The notes beneath the pieces are model-generated. The model was not told where the DNA came from. It did no database searches and saw nothing but the letters and a program-made list of their open reading frames with translations. Made by a program: the position numbers and the translations under genes. From Collinsella sp. (lineage in GTDB: Bacteria; Actinomycetota; Coriobacteriia; Coriobacteriales; Coriobacteriaceae): 60,855 nt of DNA. The stretch is from NCBI GenBank assembly GCA_019419505.1, contig DXZS01000016.1, positions 1-60,855 on the forward strand, read 5' to 3'. Positions 44,402 through 52,778 of this stretch are shown piece after piece (position 1 is the stretch's first letter; every line of letters begins with the position of its first letter).

Positions 44402-44431
44402 AGGCAGGTAGATATGAGTATCTACCTGCCT
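44402..44431 (-). terminator. ssrA: ssrA terminator
   Basis: A perfect 13-bp stem aggcaggtagata/tatctacctgcct with loop TGAG is followed by TTTTTAT on the minus strand. Confidence 0.9.
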
Positions 44432-44439
44432 GTTACTTA

Positions 44440-44803
44440 TGGTGGAGGCGCGGAGAATCGAACTCCGGTCCACGAAAGCCCCCTGATTGGCATCTCCAAG
44501 CTCAGTCGCTGGTTTAGTCTCGGACGGCTTGCGCGCAGCGACACGCTCGCGCAGTCCCAACCGGTTCGGTCTTAGCCCGCGCCATACCGATTACGTGCGC
44601 GGGAGCATTCCCCTAACATGACGTCGCGCCGGTGTCGGGGAAATCACCGGGTTGACGCGCCGCTATAAACTAAGCAGCGAGAGCCATAGGCTCAAAAGAA
44701 GAGTTGTTGTCAATTCAATTTGACGGTACCCCTGTTTAACGAGGCGAGGAGACCTCGGCTTGCTTCCTCTCTCAGAGCTATCGTGTCGAAACCAGTCGCC
44801 CCC
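44440..44803 (-). ncRNA. ssrA: transfer-messenger RNA (tmRNA)
   Basis: tmRNA rescues stalled ribosomes with SmpB. Read on the minus strand, the 5' end GGGGGCGACTGGTTTCGACA pairs with the 3' end CGCCTCCACCA to form the alanine-tRNA-like acceptor. The T-arm is CGGAG-TTCGATT-CTCCG and CCA is encoded. The tag reading frame (44670-44711) encodes DNNSSFEPMALAA followed by TAG, with the usual hydrophobic ALAA end that targets proteins for degradation. The resume codon is not certain. The length is about 364 nt. Confidence 0.95.
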
Positions 44804-45042
44804 GAATGTCGGGAAAGTCTGGATGGCATCGAGCACAAAAGCACCCAACAGCCGTCGACTTTTCAAAGAACACGCGGGGCGAGCCCCGCTTGTGGAGTGC
44901 TATCTTACCACGTTCTAAAGGCAGACAACTGTTCTATGCACGAGCTGTGAAGACCACAATGTGTGCCGCACTTCGCACTTTTGCCACCGAACACGTCACG
45001 TATATTTTCGCCAAGCAAAATTGATCCATCGAAAGGACCGTT

Positions 45043-45477
45043 ATGGATACCAAGCAGCAACTCGTCAATGCCCTCGCAGGCCTGGGCTCAACCATTACCG
45101 AAGCTATGGATGTCATCGAAGGCTTTGTCCCCTGCGGACATCCCGCCCTCACGGTATCGAACGCACTCGTCGCGCTGAACGCTGACGATGATGCGGCTCT
45201 CGCCCAGCAGCTCGAGACCGTCGAGGGCTTTATCGACCACGTGAGTGAGAACCGCGGCGTGGCCGCCTACCACGGCATCGAGGTCGAACTCGCGGGTCCC
45301 AAAGCCGATCTGCTCGCAGCAATCCGCGAGGTAGGCGCCCTTATGCAGACCGCAGGCGTCAAGAACACCCAGGTCAACGAGTGGGTCTACCGCAGTCTGG
45401 CAGCACTCGACAGCTCCGACGAAAAGGCAGCCGAGCAGCTCGCAGAAAGTCCCGCCATTAAGGCCGAGCTTTTGTAA
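45043..45477 (+). CDS. hypothetical helical protein, unknown function
   Basis: I do not recognise this acidic, alanine-rich 144-residue protein. It is predicted all-helical and soluble, with no signal peptide; the only notable residues are a Cys/His pair in GFVPCGHPAL. GAAAGGA lies upstream of the ATG. It stands alone between ssrA and a convergent toxin-antitoxin pair, separated from the latter by a hairpin. Confidence 0.6.
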   Translation: MDTKQQLVNALAGLGSTITEAMDVIEGFVPCGHPALTVSNALVALNADDDAALAQQLETVEGFIDHVSENRGVAAYHGIEVELAGPKADLLAAIREVGALMQTAGVKNTQVNEWVYRSLAALDSSDEKAAEQLAESPAIKAELL

Positions 45478-45486
45478 ATAGCAGAC

Positions 45487-45523
45487 GCGGGTCCCTTGGC
45501 GCATCGTCGTCCAAGAGGCCCGC
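45487..45523. terminator. possible bidirectional terminator
   Basis: The arms gcgggtcccttgg/ccaagaggcccgc pair over 13 bp with two mismatches between convergent genes. There is no strong T tract. Confidence 0.4.
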
Positions 45524-45535
45524 AAACAGTTCGCG

Positions 45536-46051
45536 TCAACCGATAGCCGCGCCGCCGCGTTCGGCCAAAGCAAGAATCGGCATCATTTGACGAGGTGTCT
45601 TTGCTGCAAGATCGGCATGTTCGAGTAGCTTGCGATCGTTGGTCACCAAGTAATCGACCTGCGCGCGCTTGCACGCGGCGAGCACCAAGTTGTCCTCGTA
45701 ATCGCGATGGAGCGCTAAGTATTTGTCGGCCAGCCAAAGGTCCGACGCATCTGCGCCCACGGCCGTGGCGTTTTCGGTCATGTTCCGAACAAACGCCAGC
45801 GCCGCATCGCCAATTGCACGGGCAGACGCCTCGTCGAGCGCTCCCCCGCTGGCAAGAACGCTACGCTTCAGCTCGTGTTGGACAACGTACAGCACGTCCT
45901 TGGCGATATGCACCGGAAAGAACAACGTTGCGCCCGATTCCGTCGCCCGCCCAATAAACGCACGCGCGGCAAGCGACTCGGCATGGTCGGCGCAAAACGA
46001 ATCGACCCAAACGTTGGCATCCACCATAATCTTAAGAGGGGCTCCGCTCAC
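45536..46051 (-). CDS. PIN-domain ribonuclease toxin
   Basis: The 171-residue protein has the PIN fold acidic residues: Asp in MVDANVWVDSF near the N-terminus, Glu/Asp in the middle, and the late acidic motif DYEDNLVLAACKRAQVDYLV followed by TNDRKLLEHA. PIN toxins of VapC type cleave RNA in a Mg-dependent way. I chose GTG at 46051, which overlaps the antitoxin stop (GTGA), giving translational coupling; ATG at 46027 is the alternative. It pairs with a RelB/DinJ-like antitoxin rather than a classical VapB. Confidence 0.8.
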   Translation of the reverse strand: MSGAPLKIMVDANVWVDSFCADHAESLAARAFIGRATESGATLFFPVHIAKDVLYVVQHELKRSVLASGGALDEASARAIGDAALAFVRNMTENATAVGADASDLWLADKYLALHRDYEDNLVLAACKRAQVDYLVTNDRKLLEHADLAAKTPRQMMPILALAERGGAAIG

Positions 46052-46383
46052 AGGATCATCCCCTTTTGGCGATAGCGCTCGTCCATAGCTTCGGAATAGA
46101 TTGCGTCCCAATCGCGATCGTCGGATACGGGCGACGTCGCGATGCCCAGGTCCGCGTAAAGCTGATCCGCCGCCGCCCACGACGCGGCAAACGGTGTATC
46201 GGGCGCGACGGTCTGCCGCCGGTCGTCGACGGCCGCAAGCACTTCCTCGCACTGCCCGCCACCCTGCGCGACCTTAGCCACCACCTTTTTGATGAGCTCG
46301 GGCAGTGACCCGCCCGAAAGCCGCAGCACCTCCTCGGCACGGTTCTTGACCTGGCGATCTACGCGAACGTTCACCTGCGCCAT
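46048..46383 (-). CDS. RelB/DinJ-type ribbon-helix-helix antitoxin
   Basis: The N-terminal 40 residues (AQVNVRVDRQVKNRAEEVLR, then LSGGSLPELIKKVVAKVA) are a RelB/DinJ-like ribbon-helix-helix DNA-binding domain. The rest, about 70 residues, should wrap the PIN toxin. The ATG at 46383 is used here. A GTG at 46401 in frame has a better Shine-Dalgarno (GGGAGCGG, seven bases away) and would add six residues. It overlaps the toxin start and is preceded by a promoter-operator with GCTAGC repeats, as expected for autorepression. Confidence 0.8.
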   Translation of the reverse strand: MAQVNVRVDRQVKNRAEEVLRLSGGSLPELIKKVVAKVAQGGGQCEEVLAAVDDRRQTVAPDTPFAASWAAADQLYADLGIATSPVSDDRDWDAIYSEAMDERYRQKGMIL

Positions 46384-46420
46384 GCCGCTAACAGCACCCA
46401 CGTCGATCCCGCTCCCTTCA

Positions 46421-46470
46421 ATTGCTAGCCCTGCTAGCAATACTATATAGAGAAGCTAGCACATGGTCAA
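46421..46470 (-). promoter_or_regulatory. toxin-antitoxin promoter and GCTAGC operator
   Basis: On the minus strand TTGACC (46465-46470) and TATAGT (46442-46447) are 17 bp apart. The perfect inverted repeat attgctagc-cct-gctagcaat (46421-46441) overlaps the start site, and a third GCTAGC (46455-46460) lies in the spacer. Three copies in 40 bp fit cooperative binding of the RHH antitoxin. Confidence 0.8.
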
Positions 46471-46478
46471 ACGCAAAA

Positions 46479-46520
46479 GGCCTGCGCCCAGACGACACCG
46501 ATGCCGTCTGGGCGCAGGCC
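46479..46520 (-). terminator. terminator after P1B ATPase
   Basis: A perfect 16-bp stem ggcctgcgcccagacg/cgtctgggcgcaggcc with a 10-nt loop is followed by TTTTG on the minus strand. Confidence 0.9.
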
Positions 46521-46544
46521 AGATAACGTGGGCGAACACGTCTG

Positions 46545-48620
46545 CTAACGCAGGTAAGCCTTCGCGTTGCTCAGACTGTAGGCAATCGTCGAGCCGTTGT
46601 GCAGCAGCGACGACGTCTGCGGGGTAATCGCGCCGGTAATACCCAATGCCAACAGCGCCGAGTTGGTGAGCATCACCTTAGAGTAGGAGCTCGTCAGACG
46701 ATCAATGAGGCCCTGGCTCATGCGGCGCAAACGCACGATCGCGGCCAGATCCGTGTCGGTCAGGATGATATCGGCGACCTCCTTGGCGATGTCGCTTCCG
46801 CCACCCATTGCCAGCCCCACGTCGGCCAAACCGAGCGCCGGCGAATCATTGACGCCGTCACCCACCATGGCAACATGGCGCCCCTCGCTCTTAATGCGCT
46901 CCACATAGGCGTACTTGTCCTCGGGCAGCAGCTCGGCCTTAAACTCATCGACACCCGCCTCGCGCGCAATGCGCTCGGCCGTGCGCTCCGAATCGCCCGT
47001 GAGCATAACGACATGCTTGACGCCCAGCGCATGTAGGTCGGCGATGGCCTCACGGACGCCGGGCTTGAGCGGATCCTCGATGCCGAGCACGCCGACGACC
47101 TTGCCGTCGACCGCCAGATACAGCGGCGACAGGCCTTGCATCTGGAGCTCGATTTGCTCCTTGATGTCGGACTCGAGCTGCGCACCCTCGTCCTCAAATA
47201 CAAAGTGCGCCGAACCGATAATGGCGCGACGCCCCTCGATGGACGAAGCGATGCCGTGCGCCACGATGTACTCGACCGCGGCATGGCGCTCGCGGTGCTC
47301 GAGCCCGCGCTCGAGGGCGGCGTTGACCACGGCACGCGCCACCGGATGCGGGAAATGCTCCTCCAAGCAAGCGGAAAGGCGCAGGACCTCGTCCTTGCTC
47401 CAGCCATCTGTCGTCAGCACGCAAGCCAGGCGCGGCTGCGCCTCGGTAAGCGTGCCGGTCTTATCAAACACGATGGTGTCAGCCTTGGCAAACGACTCAA
47501 AGTACTTCGCGCCCTTGACCATGACGCCCATCTTGGCAGCATCGCTCATGGCGGTCATGACGGCGACGGAGCCCGTGAGCTTGAGCGCGCACGAGTAGTC
47601 GACCATCAGCGCCGCCGAGGTCTTGATAAGGCTGCGGGTGGTAAGCGCAACCAGGCCCGCGAGCAGGAAGTTCCACGGGACGATCTTGTTGGCGAGGTCC
47701 TCCATGTGCGACTGGCCCTCGGACTTAAGCGAGTCGGCCGTCTGCACGAGCGAGACGATCGAGCGCAGTTTGGTTTGCGCCGTATTGGCGCGCACGCGCA
47801 CCAAGATGCTGCCGTCTTCCACGACGGTGCCGGCGAACACGTCATCGCCCACGCTGCGCTCAACGGCCAGCGGCTCGCCGGTCAGGGTCGCCTGGTTGAC
47901 CATAGCGCTCCCCTGCTCGACGACACCGTCGATGCAAATGGACATGCCAGTGCGCACGGCGACCAGATCGCCGGGCTCGAGCTCGGTCGCAGCAACGCTT
48001 ACCTCGGTATCGCCGACGACCTTTTGCGCCTTGTCGGGTACATCGAGCAGCGAGTTGATGAGCTCGTTTTCGCTCATGGCGCGGGTGTAGTCCTCGAGCA
48101 GCTCGCCCACGTTGAGCAGGAACATTGTCTGGCCCGCGGTGTCGACATCACGCTTGACGAACGAAATGCCGATGGCCGAAGCGTCGAGCACGGGAACGGT
48201 CAGGCGCGGCTGCGCCAGCTCATGAAGGGCAGCGCGCAAAAATGCCATGTAACCGGCCACGACAAACACCGCACGCAGGGGCGTGGGCAAAAACCATCGG
48301 CGCGCATAGTGGGCGCCGACAAGCGTGGCAAGATCCATAACGAGCTTGTGCTTGCGCGGCTCAAGCTGCATCACGTAACCCGTCTTTGCGTCGGCAATGG
48401 CCTGAGCGTCGAGCGCACCGACGGCGGCCAGCACGGCATCGCGACACGGCTCGTCATATTCGAGCGCTAACTGGCCAATACGGCCATAGACGCGCACCTT
48501 GTGCACGCCGTCGATATCGCCGCTGAGCTTAAGAAGTGCATCGAGATCGCTCTCTGGCACAGGACCCGCCAATTGAAGACGGGTCCTGCCGGGGATCTCG
48601 CTGATAATCGAGAATCTCAT
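46545..48620 (-). CDS. P1B-type heavy-metal-translocating ATPase
   Basis: The 691-residue pump has an N-terminal HMA-like domain without a CxxC motif (residues 1-75) and an actuator TGEP in ATLTGEPLAVE. The intramembrane metal motif is SCALKL (in DYSCALKLTGSVAV, where copper pumps have CPC). Phosphorylation site DKTGTLT and hinge MVGDGVNDSPAL are intact. The missing CxxC and the SCA motif argue against a standard Cu+ exporter; Mn, Zn or another metal is possible. It follows a small DUF6110-like gene by 18 bp in the same transcript. Confidence 0.88.
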   Translation of the reverse strand: MRFSIISEIPGRTRLQLAGPVPESDLDALLKLSGDIDGVHKVRVYGRIGQLALEYDEPCRDAVLAAVGALDAQAIADAKTGYVMQLEPRKHKLVMDLATLVGAHYARRWFLPTPLRAVFVVAGYMAFLRAALHELAQPRLTVPVLDASAIGISFVKRDVDTAGQTMFLLNVGELLEDYTRAMSENELINSLLDVPDKAQKVVGDTEVSVAATELEPGDLVAVRTGMSICIDGVVEQGSAMVNQATLTGEPLAVERSVGDDVFAGTVVEDGSILVRVRANTAQTKLRSIVSLVQTADSLKSEGQSHMEDLANKIVPWNFLLAGLVALTTRSLIKTSAALMVDYSCALKLTGSVAVMTAMSDAAKMGVMVKGAKYFESFAKADTIVFDKTGTLTEAQPRLACVLTTDGWSKDEVLRLSACLEEHFPHPVARAVVNAALERGLEHRERHAAVEYIVAHGIASSIEGRRAIIGSAHFVFEDEGAQLESDIKEQIELQMQGLSPLYLAVDGKVVGVLGIEDPLKPGVREAIADLHALGVKHVVMLTGDSERTAERIAREAGVDEFKAELLPEDKYAYVERIKSEGRHVAMVGDGVNDSPALGLADVGLAMGGGSDIAKEVADIILTDTDLAAIVRLRRMSQGLIDRLTSSYSKVMLTNSALLALGITGAITPQTSSLLHNGSTIAYSLSNAKAYLR

Positions 48621-48638
48621 AGTTTGTGCCTGGGAGCG

Positions 48639-48884
48639 TTACTCGGCTGCCTCGTCAGCAGCGGCCTCGCTCTGGGTGATGTAGGCCGCCTCGGCAACCA
48701 TGTCGTCGACATTAGCCTTGGCCTGCTCGACCATGTCCTGGTAGCCGTTCTTGATGCGCATGCCGCACGCGATACCCTGCACGCAGGCGTTCTTTACCGG
48801 AGCGCTGGTGAGCAGCTTGATGCCAGCCGTACCAAGCAGAAAACCGCCACCAACAAGCAGGGTGTTGAACGTGGACTTCTTCAT
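48639..48884 (-). CDS. small DUF6110-like membrane-associated protein
   Basis: The 81-residue protein has one hydrophobic stretch (FNTLLVGGGFLLGTAGIKLL, residues 6-25) and two Cys (KNACVQGIACGM) that could bind metal, followed by an acidic helical tail. It resembles the DUF6110 family often found beside P1B ATPases with an HMA_2 domain. I infer that it is an accessory subunit or metal chaperone of the pump. The ATG at 48884 follows AAGGGAGAG. Confidence 0.7.
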   Translation of the reverse strand: MKKSTFNTLLVGGGFLLGTAGIKLLTSAPVKNACVQGIACGMRIKNGYQDMVEQAKANVDDMVAEAAYITQSEAAADEAAE

Positions 48885-49054
48885 GATGTCTCTCCCTTTT
48901 GCCGCATTGGACGCGGCATGGTGCCTCAGCACCCGAGTAAACAAGTTTGCTCGAGCACGCTTTTGAAATATCTCAATTTTATCTAACTATCTAGGTCAGC
49001 CATGGCTAACCTTTTGAAAATTAACGATGCGGAGTAACCGATTGTCAATGTGAC

Positions 49055-49071
49055 AAAGGGACTGTCCCTTT
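49055..49071 (-). terminator. hairpin AAAGGGACAGTCCCTTT after ABC operon
   Basis: The 8-bp stem aaagggac/gtcccttt lies nine bases beyond the ABC stop. It is a possible shorter relative of the dispersed GGGGACAGG hairpin family. Confidence 0.6.
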
Positions 49072-49079
49072 GCCCCTTC

Positions 49080-50837
49080 TTACAACTGCCAGGTAGCTGC
49101 TTCCTTTTGCAGCGCCACCATGCGGGCGAATTCTCCACCTGCCGCCTTGAGCTGCGCCGGAGTGCCCTGCTCGGCAACCACACCATCCTTGAGTACAACG
49201 ATTTTGTCGGCATTTTCCACCGTACGCATACGGTGGGCAATAACGATAACCGTCTTACCTGCGAGCAGGCGGGAAAGCGCCTGCTGCACCACGGTCTCGT
49301 TCTCCACATCCAAACTCGCCGTCGCCTCGTCCAGCAACACGATCGGCGCGTCTTTGAGCAGCGCACGGGCGATAGAGATGCGCTGGCGCTCACCGCCGGA
49401 CAGCTTGGAACCGTTCTCGCCGATCATGGTGTCATAGCCCTGCGGCATGCGGCTCACAAACTCGTCGCAGTTGGCGGCACGCGCGGCAGCAAGCACTTCC
49501 TCATCGGTGGCATCGCGACGACCAAGACGGATGTTTCCCATCACCGTGTCGTCAAAGAGCAGCACGTCTTGGAACACAATGGCGTAGTCGCGCAGCAACA
49601 CCTCGGGATCGACGCTCGCAACATCCACGCCGCCCACGGTGACCGTGCCTTCGGTGGCGTCCCAAAAGCGCGCGGCCAGGCGGCTCACCGTGGACTTACC
49701 GGAGCCCGAAGGACCGACCAGTGCCGTGACCTCGCCTTCCTTGGCGGTAAAGCTCACATCGGTAAGAACTTTCTCGCCGGCGCGGCCGTCCTCGCCCGCA
49801 CCATAGCCAAATGCCACGTGATCGAACACCACATCGTGACCTACGGGCTCAAACTGCTCGCTGCCCCGCGCCACGGGCTCTTCCATGATGGAACGTATGC
49901 GCTTGGCCGACGACTCGGCGGCAAACAGCTCGGACATCAGCATCAGCGCCTGATCAAAGGGCGCATAGATGCGGCTCACCATAAGCAGGAAGGCAAACAT
50001 CATCAAAAAGTCGACCTGGCCGGAGGCGACCATCGCAGCGCCCGTGACCAACGTGGTGGCAATCCCCAGGCGCAGGATGGCAAAGGCGGAGTTGACCAAA
50101 AGCCCATTGGCGAGCTCGCCTTTGGTGGTCTCGCGCTCCTCGGCATCGATCACGGCGTTGAGCCCCTCAAGATAATGAGCCTCCTGGTTGGTGGCGCGGA
50201 TCTCGCGCACGCAGTCGAGCGTCTCCTGGATCGCCTCGGTAACCTTGACCTTCTCGGCGCGCACGCGATCGAACACCGGGGTCATGGGGCCGCGTGTTAG
50301 ATACAGCACGGCAAAGGCCACGGGAACGCTCCAAAACGCCGCGATCGCCAGCTGCCAGCAAAAGAACAGCGATGATATAAACACGATGGCGCTTGCGATG
50401 ATGGCGCCCCAGAGCTCTCCCAGCACATGGCTGTAGGCATGCTCCATGGTCTGAACGTCGCCCATGATGGTCTCGGTCAAATCGGCCAGATCACGTCGAC
50501 CAAAAAACGACAGCGGCAGTTTGCGCAAGCGCTCGGCGATCTCCATGCGCTGTTTTCCGCACTCCTCGTAAAAAATGCAGTAGGTGTAGTAATACTGCTG
50601 CCAGTTAGAGGCAAAGAGCAACACGAAAAAGACCAGGAGGCCGACCACGATCGGCAGGGCATCCGGCAGGTCGGCCCCGCGGGCAAGATGCTCGACAAAG
50701 CCGGCCATAACCAGGAATAGAAAGCCCATGCCGGCCATGGTAATAAGATTGGTGAGCGCGGTCCAGAAGACGCCGCGTTTTACGCCGGCGATGCCTTTAT
50801 CGGATAGGAAATACTTCTTTTGGAATGAGGCGAACAT
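49080..50837 (-). CDS. ABC exporter half-transporter, second subunit
   Basis: This 585-residue type IV ABC half-transporter has six transmembrane helices (about 15-310) and an ATPase domain with GPSGSGKST (about 373), signature LSGGERQRIS and Walker B VLLDEATASLD, all canonical. The ATG directly follows the stop of the upstream gene (TAAATG), so the two are made together and probably form a heterodimer. Similar pairs beside AraC regulators (YbtP/YbtQ-, IrtA/IrtB-like) move siderophores, while others export drugs or peptides; the direction is not provable here. Confidence 0.88.
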   Translation of the reverse strand: MFASFQKKYFLSDKGIAGVKRGVFWTALTNLITMAGMGFLFLVMAGFVEHLARGADLPDALPIVVGLLVFFVLLFASNWQQYYYTYCIFYEECGKQRMEIAERLRKLPLSFFGRRDLADLTETIMGDVQTMEHAYSHVLGELWGAIIASAIVFISSLFFCWQLAIAAFWSVPVAFAVLYLTRGPMTPVFDRVRAEKVKVTEAIQETLDCVREIRATNQEAHYLEGLNAVIDAEERETTKGELANGLLVNSAFAILRLGIATTLVTGAAMVASGQVDFLMMFAFLLMVSRIYAPFDQALMLMSELFAAESSAKRIRSIMEEPVARGSEQFEPVGHDVVFDHVAFGYGAGEDGRAGEKVLTDVSFTAKEGEVTALVGPSGSGKSTVSRLAARFWDATEGTVTVGGVDVASVDPEVLLRDYAIVFQDVLLFDDTVMGNIRLGRRDATDEEVLAAARAANCDEFVSRMPQGYDTMIGENGSKLSGGERQRISIARALLKDAPIVLLDEATASLDVENETVVQQALSRLLAGKTVIVIAHRMRTVENADKIVVLKDGVVAEQGTPAQLKAAGGEFARMVALQKEAATWQL

Positions 50838-52664
50838 TTAGGCCTCGCCTCCCTTCGCGACGGCGGCATCCGCGGCCGCAGCAGTAATCTTCCAACTCGC
50901 GGCCTGCTCGTACTCAGCCCACATCTTGGCATACAGGCCATTTTGGGACAGCAGCTCGGCATGGGTACCCGACTCCTGCACGCTGCCCTGGTTGAGCACC
51001 ACGATTTGGTCTGCACCCACCACGGTCGAAAGCCGGTGCGCAATCATAATGACCGTGCGACCCGCCGCCAGCTTGCTAAAGGCGCGCTGGATGAGTGCCT
51101 CGTTCTCGGGGTCGGTAAACGCCGTGGCCTCATCGAGCACCACGATAGGCGCGTCCTTAAGGATTGCGCGGGCGAGCGCCACACGCTGGACCTCACCGCC
51201 CGAAAGGTACGCCCCGCCGGCGCCGAGCATCGTGTTGATACCCTGCGGAAGCTTGGCTACGATATCGTCGCACTGGGCCGCGGAGAGAGCCGCACGCACT
51301 TCGTCGTCAGTGGCTGCAGGCTTGGAGGCACGCACGTTATCGGCAAGTGTTTGGCGGAACAGCTGGTTGGTCTGAAACACAAAGGCGACCTGGTCCATAA
51401 GCTCGTGTTGATCCATGTCGCGAACATCTACGCCGCCCACAAGCACGCGACCCGAGGAAACATCCCAAAAACGCGGGATCAGGCTTGCGCAGGTTGACTT
51501 ACCGCCGCCCGAGGGACCAACCAACGCAAGGGTGCTGCCTGCGGGAACGCTAAAGCTCACATGATCGATGGCAGGCGCTTCGGCACCCTCGTAGGTAAAG
51601 CTCACGTCCTCAAAGCGCACATCGCTGCCAGCAGGGTGCTTGGGCTGGGCAGGCACGGAGAGCTGCTTGGAATCCATAACGCTTCGGATGCGCGCCAGCG
51701 AATCGGCACTCATCTGGGACGCCTCGCCCACAAACATGAGCTTGGTCATGGCCGTCGGCACCACGGCCGAAAATATCGCGTAAAACGTGAAGTTGGCCAT
51801 AAAATGCACGAAGTCCGTCTCGCCCGGCGCCAACAGCAACGCCACGGGCAACAGGAATGTCACAAGACCATTGAGCGCGGTAAGGTTGAGTACCTGCGGA
51901 CCTCGGCAAAACGTGCCCGCATAGCTTTGTGCCATGTCGGCGTATTCGGCGATCGCGTCGTGGAACGCCTTAAAGGAATAGACCGTCTGCTGAAACACCT
52001 TGACCACGGGAATGCCGCGTACGTATTCGGTACCGGTCTTGTTCATCTTGACCAGCGCGCCCATGTAGGCCTTCATGAACTCGGCGCCCTTGCCGCTCAT
52101 CATGGTGGCCATGGCGCAAAACGAAACGACGACCGAGATTAAGCATGCCGCGCCCAAACGCCAATCGAGGGCAAAAAGCAGCACGAGCAGGCCCACGACC
52201 ATGGCGGTGGCGCCGGCGATATCGGGCAGCATGTGCGCGAGCAGGGTCTCGGTGGAGGCGGCGCATCCGTCTACGATACGGCGCAGCTCACCGGTGGCGT
52301 GCGTGTCAAAGTAGCCGAGCGGCAGCTTAAGCAGATGCTCGCTCGTGGTCTTGCGGATATTGGATGCGCAGCGAAACGCGGACAGGTGCGTGCACATGAG
52401 TCCCACGAAATAGACCACGATGCTTGCCAGGGCAAAACCGACAGCCCACCAACCATACATCGCGATGTCGGCGGCCTCGCTCCAGTTAGGCGCCACGGCA
52501 ATAAGATCACGCGCAACAAGCCAGATGCACACGTACGGGCCAAAGCACAACAGCTGCGAGAACGCCGAGAGGGCCATGCCCAAATACGTTAGGAATTTAC
52601 GGTCACCGGCATATGCAAGCAGCTCGCCGATGCCGCCGCCTTCCTTTTTTGATCCCTTTGCCAT
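50838..52664 (-). CDS. ABC exporter half-transporter, first subunit
   Basis: The 608-residue partner has six membrane helices, GPSGGGKST (about 392) and a slightly altered signature LSGGEVQRVA. Its D-loop after Walker B is unusual (DEATAFTDPENE instead of DEATSALD), which suggests an asymmetric ATPase pair. The ATG at 52664 follows AAAGGAA; the open frame to 53132 is antisense to the AraC gene and not used. It is divergent from that AraC-type regulator across a 114-bp gap, which is its likely control region. Confidence 0.88.
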   Translation of the reverse strand: MAKGSKKEGGGIGELLAYAGDRKFLTYLGMALSAFSQLLCFGPYVCIWLVARDLIAVAPNWSEAADIAMYGWWAVGFALASIVVYFVGLMCTHLSAFRCASNIRKTTSEHLLKLPLGYFDTHATGELRRIVDGCAASTETLLAHMLPDIAGATAMVVGLLVLLFALDWRLGAACLISVVVSFCAMATMMSGKGAEFMKAYMGALVKMNKTGTEYVRGIPVVKVFQQTVYSFKAFHDAIAEYADMAQSYAGTFCRGPQVLNLTALNGLVTFLLPVALLLAPGETDFVHFMANFTFYAIFSAVVPTAMTKLMFVGEASQMSADSLARIRSVMDSKQLSVPAQPKHPAGSDVRFEDVSFTYEGAEAPAIDHVSFSVPAGSTLALVGPSGGGKSTCASLIPRFWDVSSGRVLVGGVDVRDMDQHELMDQVAFVFQTNQLFRQTLADNVRASKPAATDDEVRAALSAAQCDDIVAKLPQGINTMLGAGGAYLSGGEVQRVALARAILKDAPIVVLDEATAFTDPENEALIQRAFSKLAAGRTVIMIAHRLSTVVGADQIVVLNQGSVQESGTHAELLSQNGLYAKMWAEYEQAASWKITAAAADAAVAKGGEA

Positions 52665-52778
52665 GAGATTCCTTTCTAACGGCTTGAGAGTTAACCGTAA
52701 GAAACTTATCATGGGCGTGTTAGCCAAGACACACAATCGAGGCAGGCGTGGACGTTTCTGCAAAGGAAGGGGACGCTT

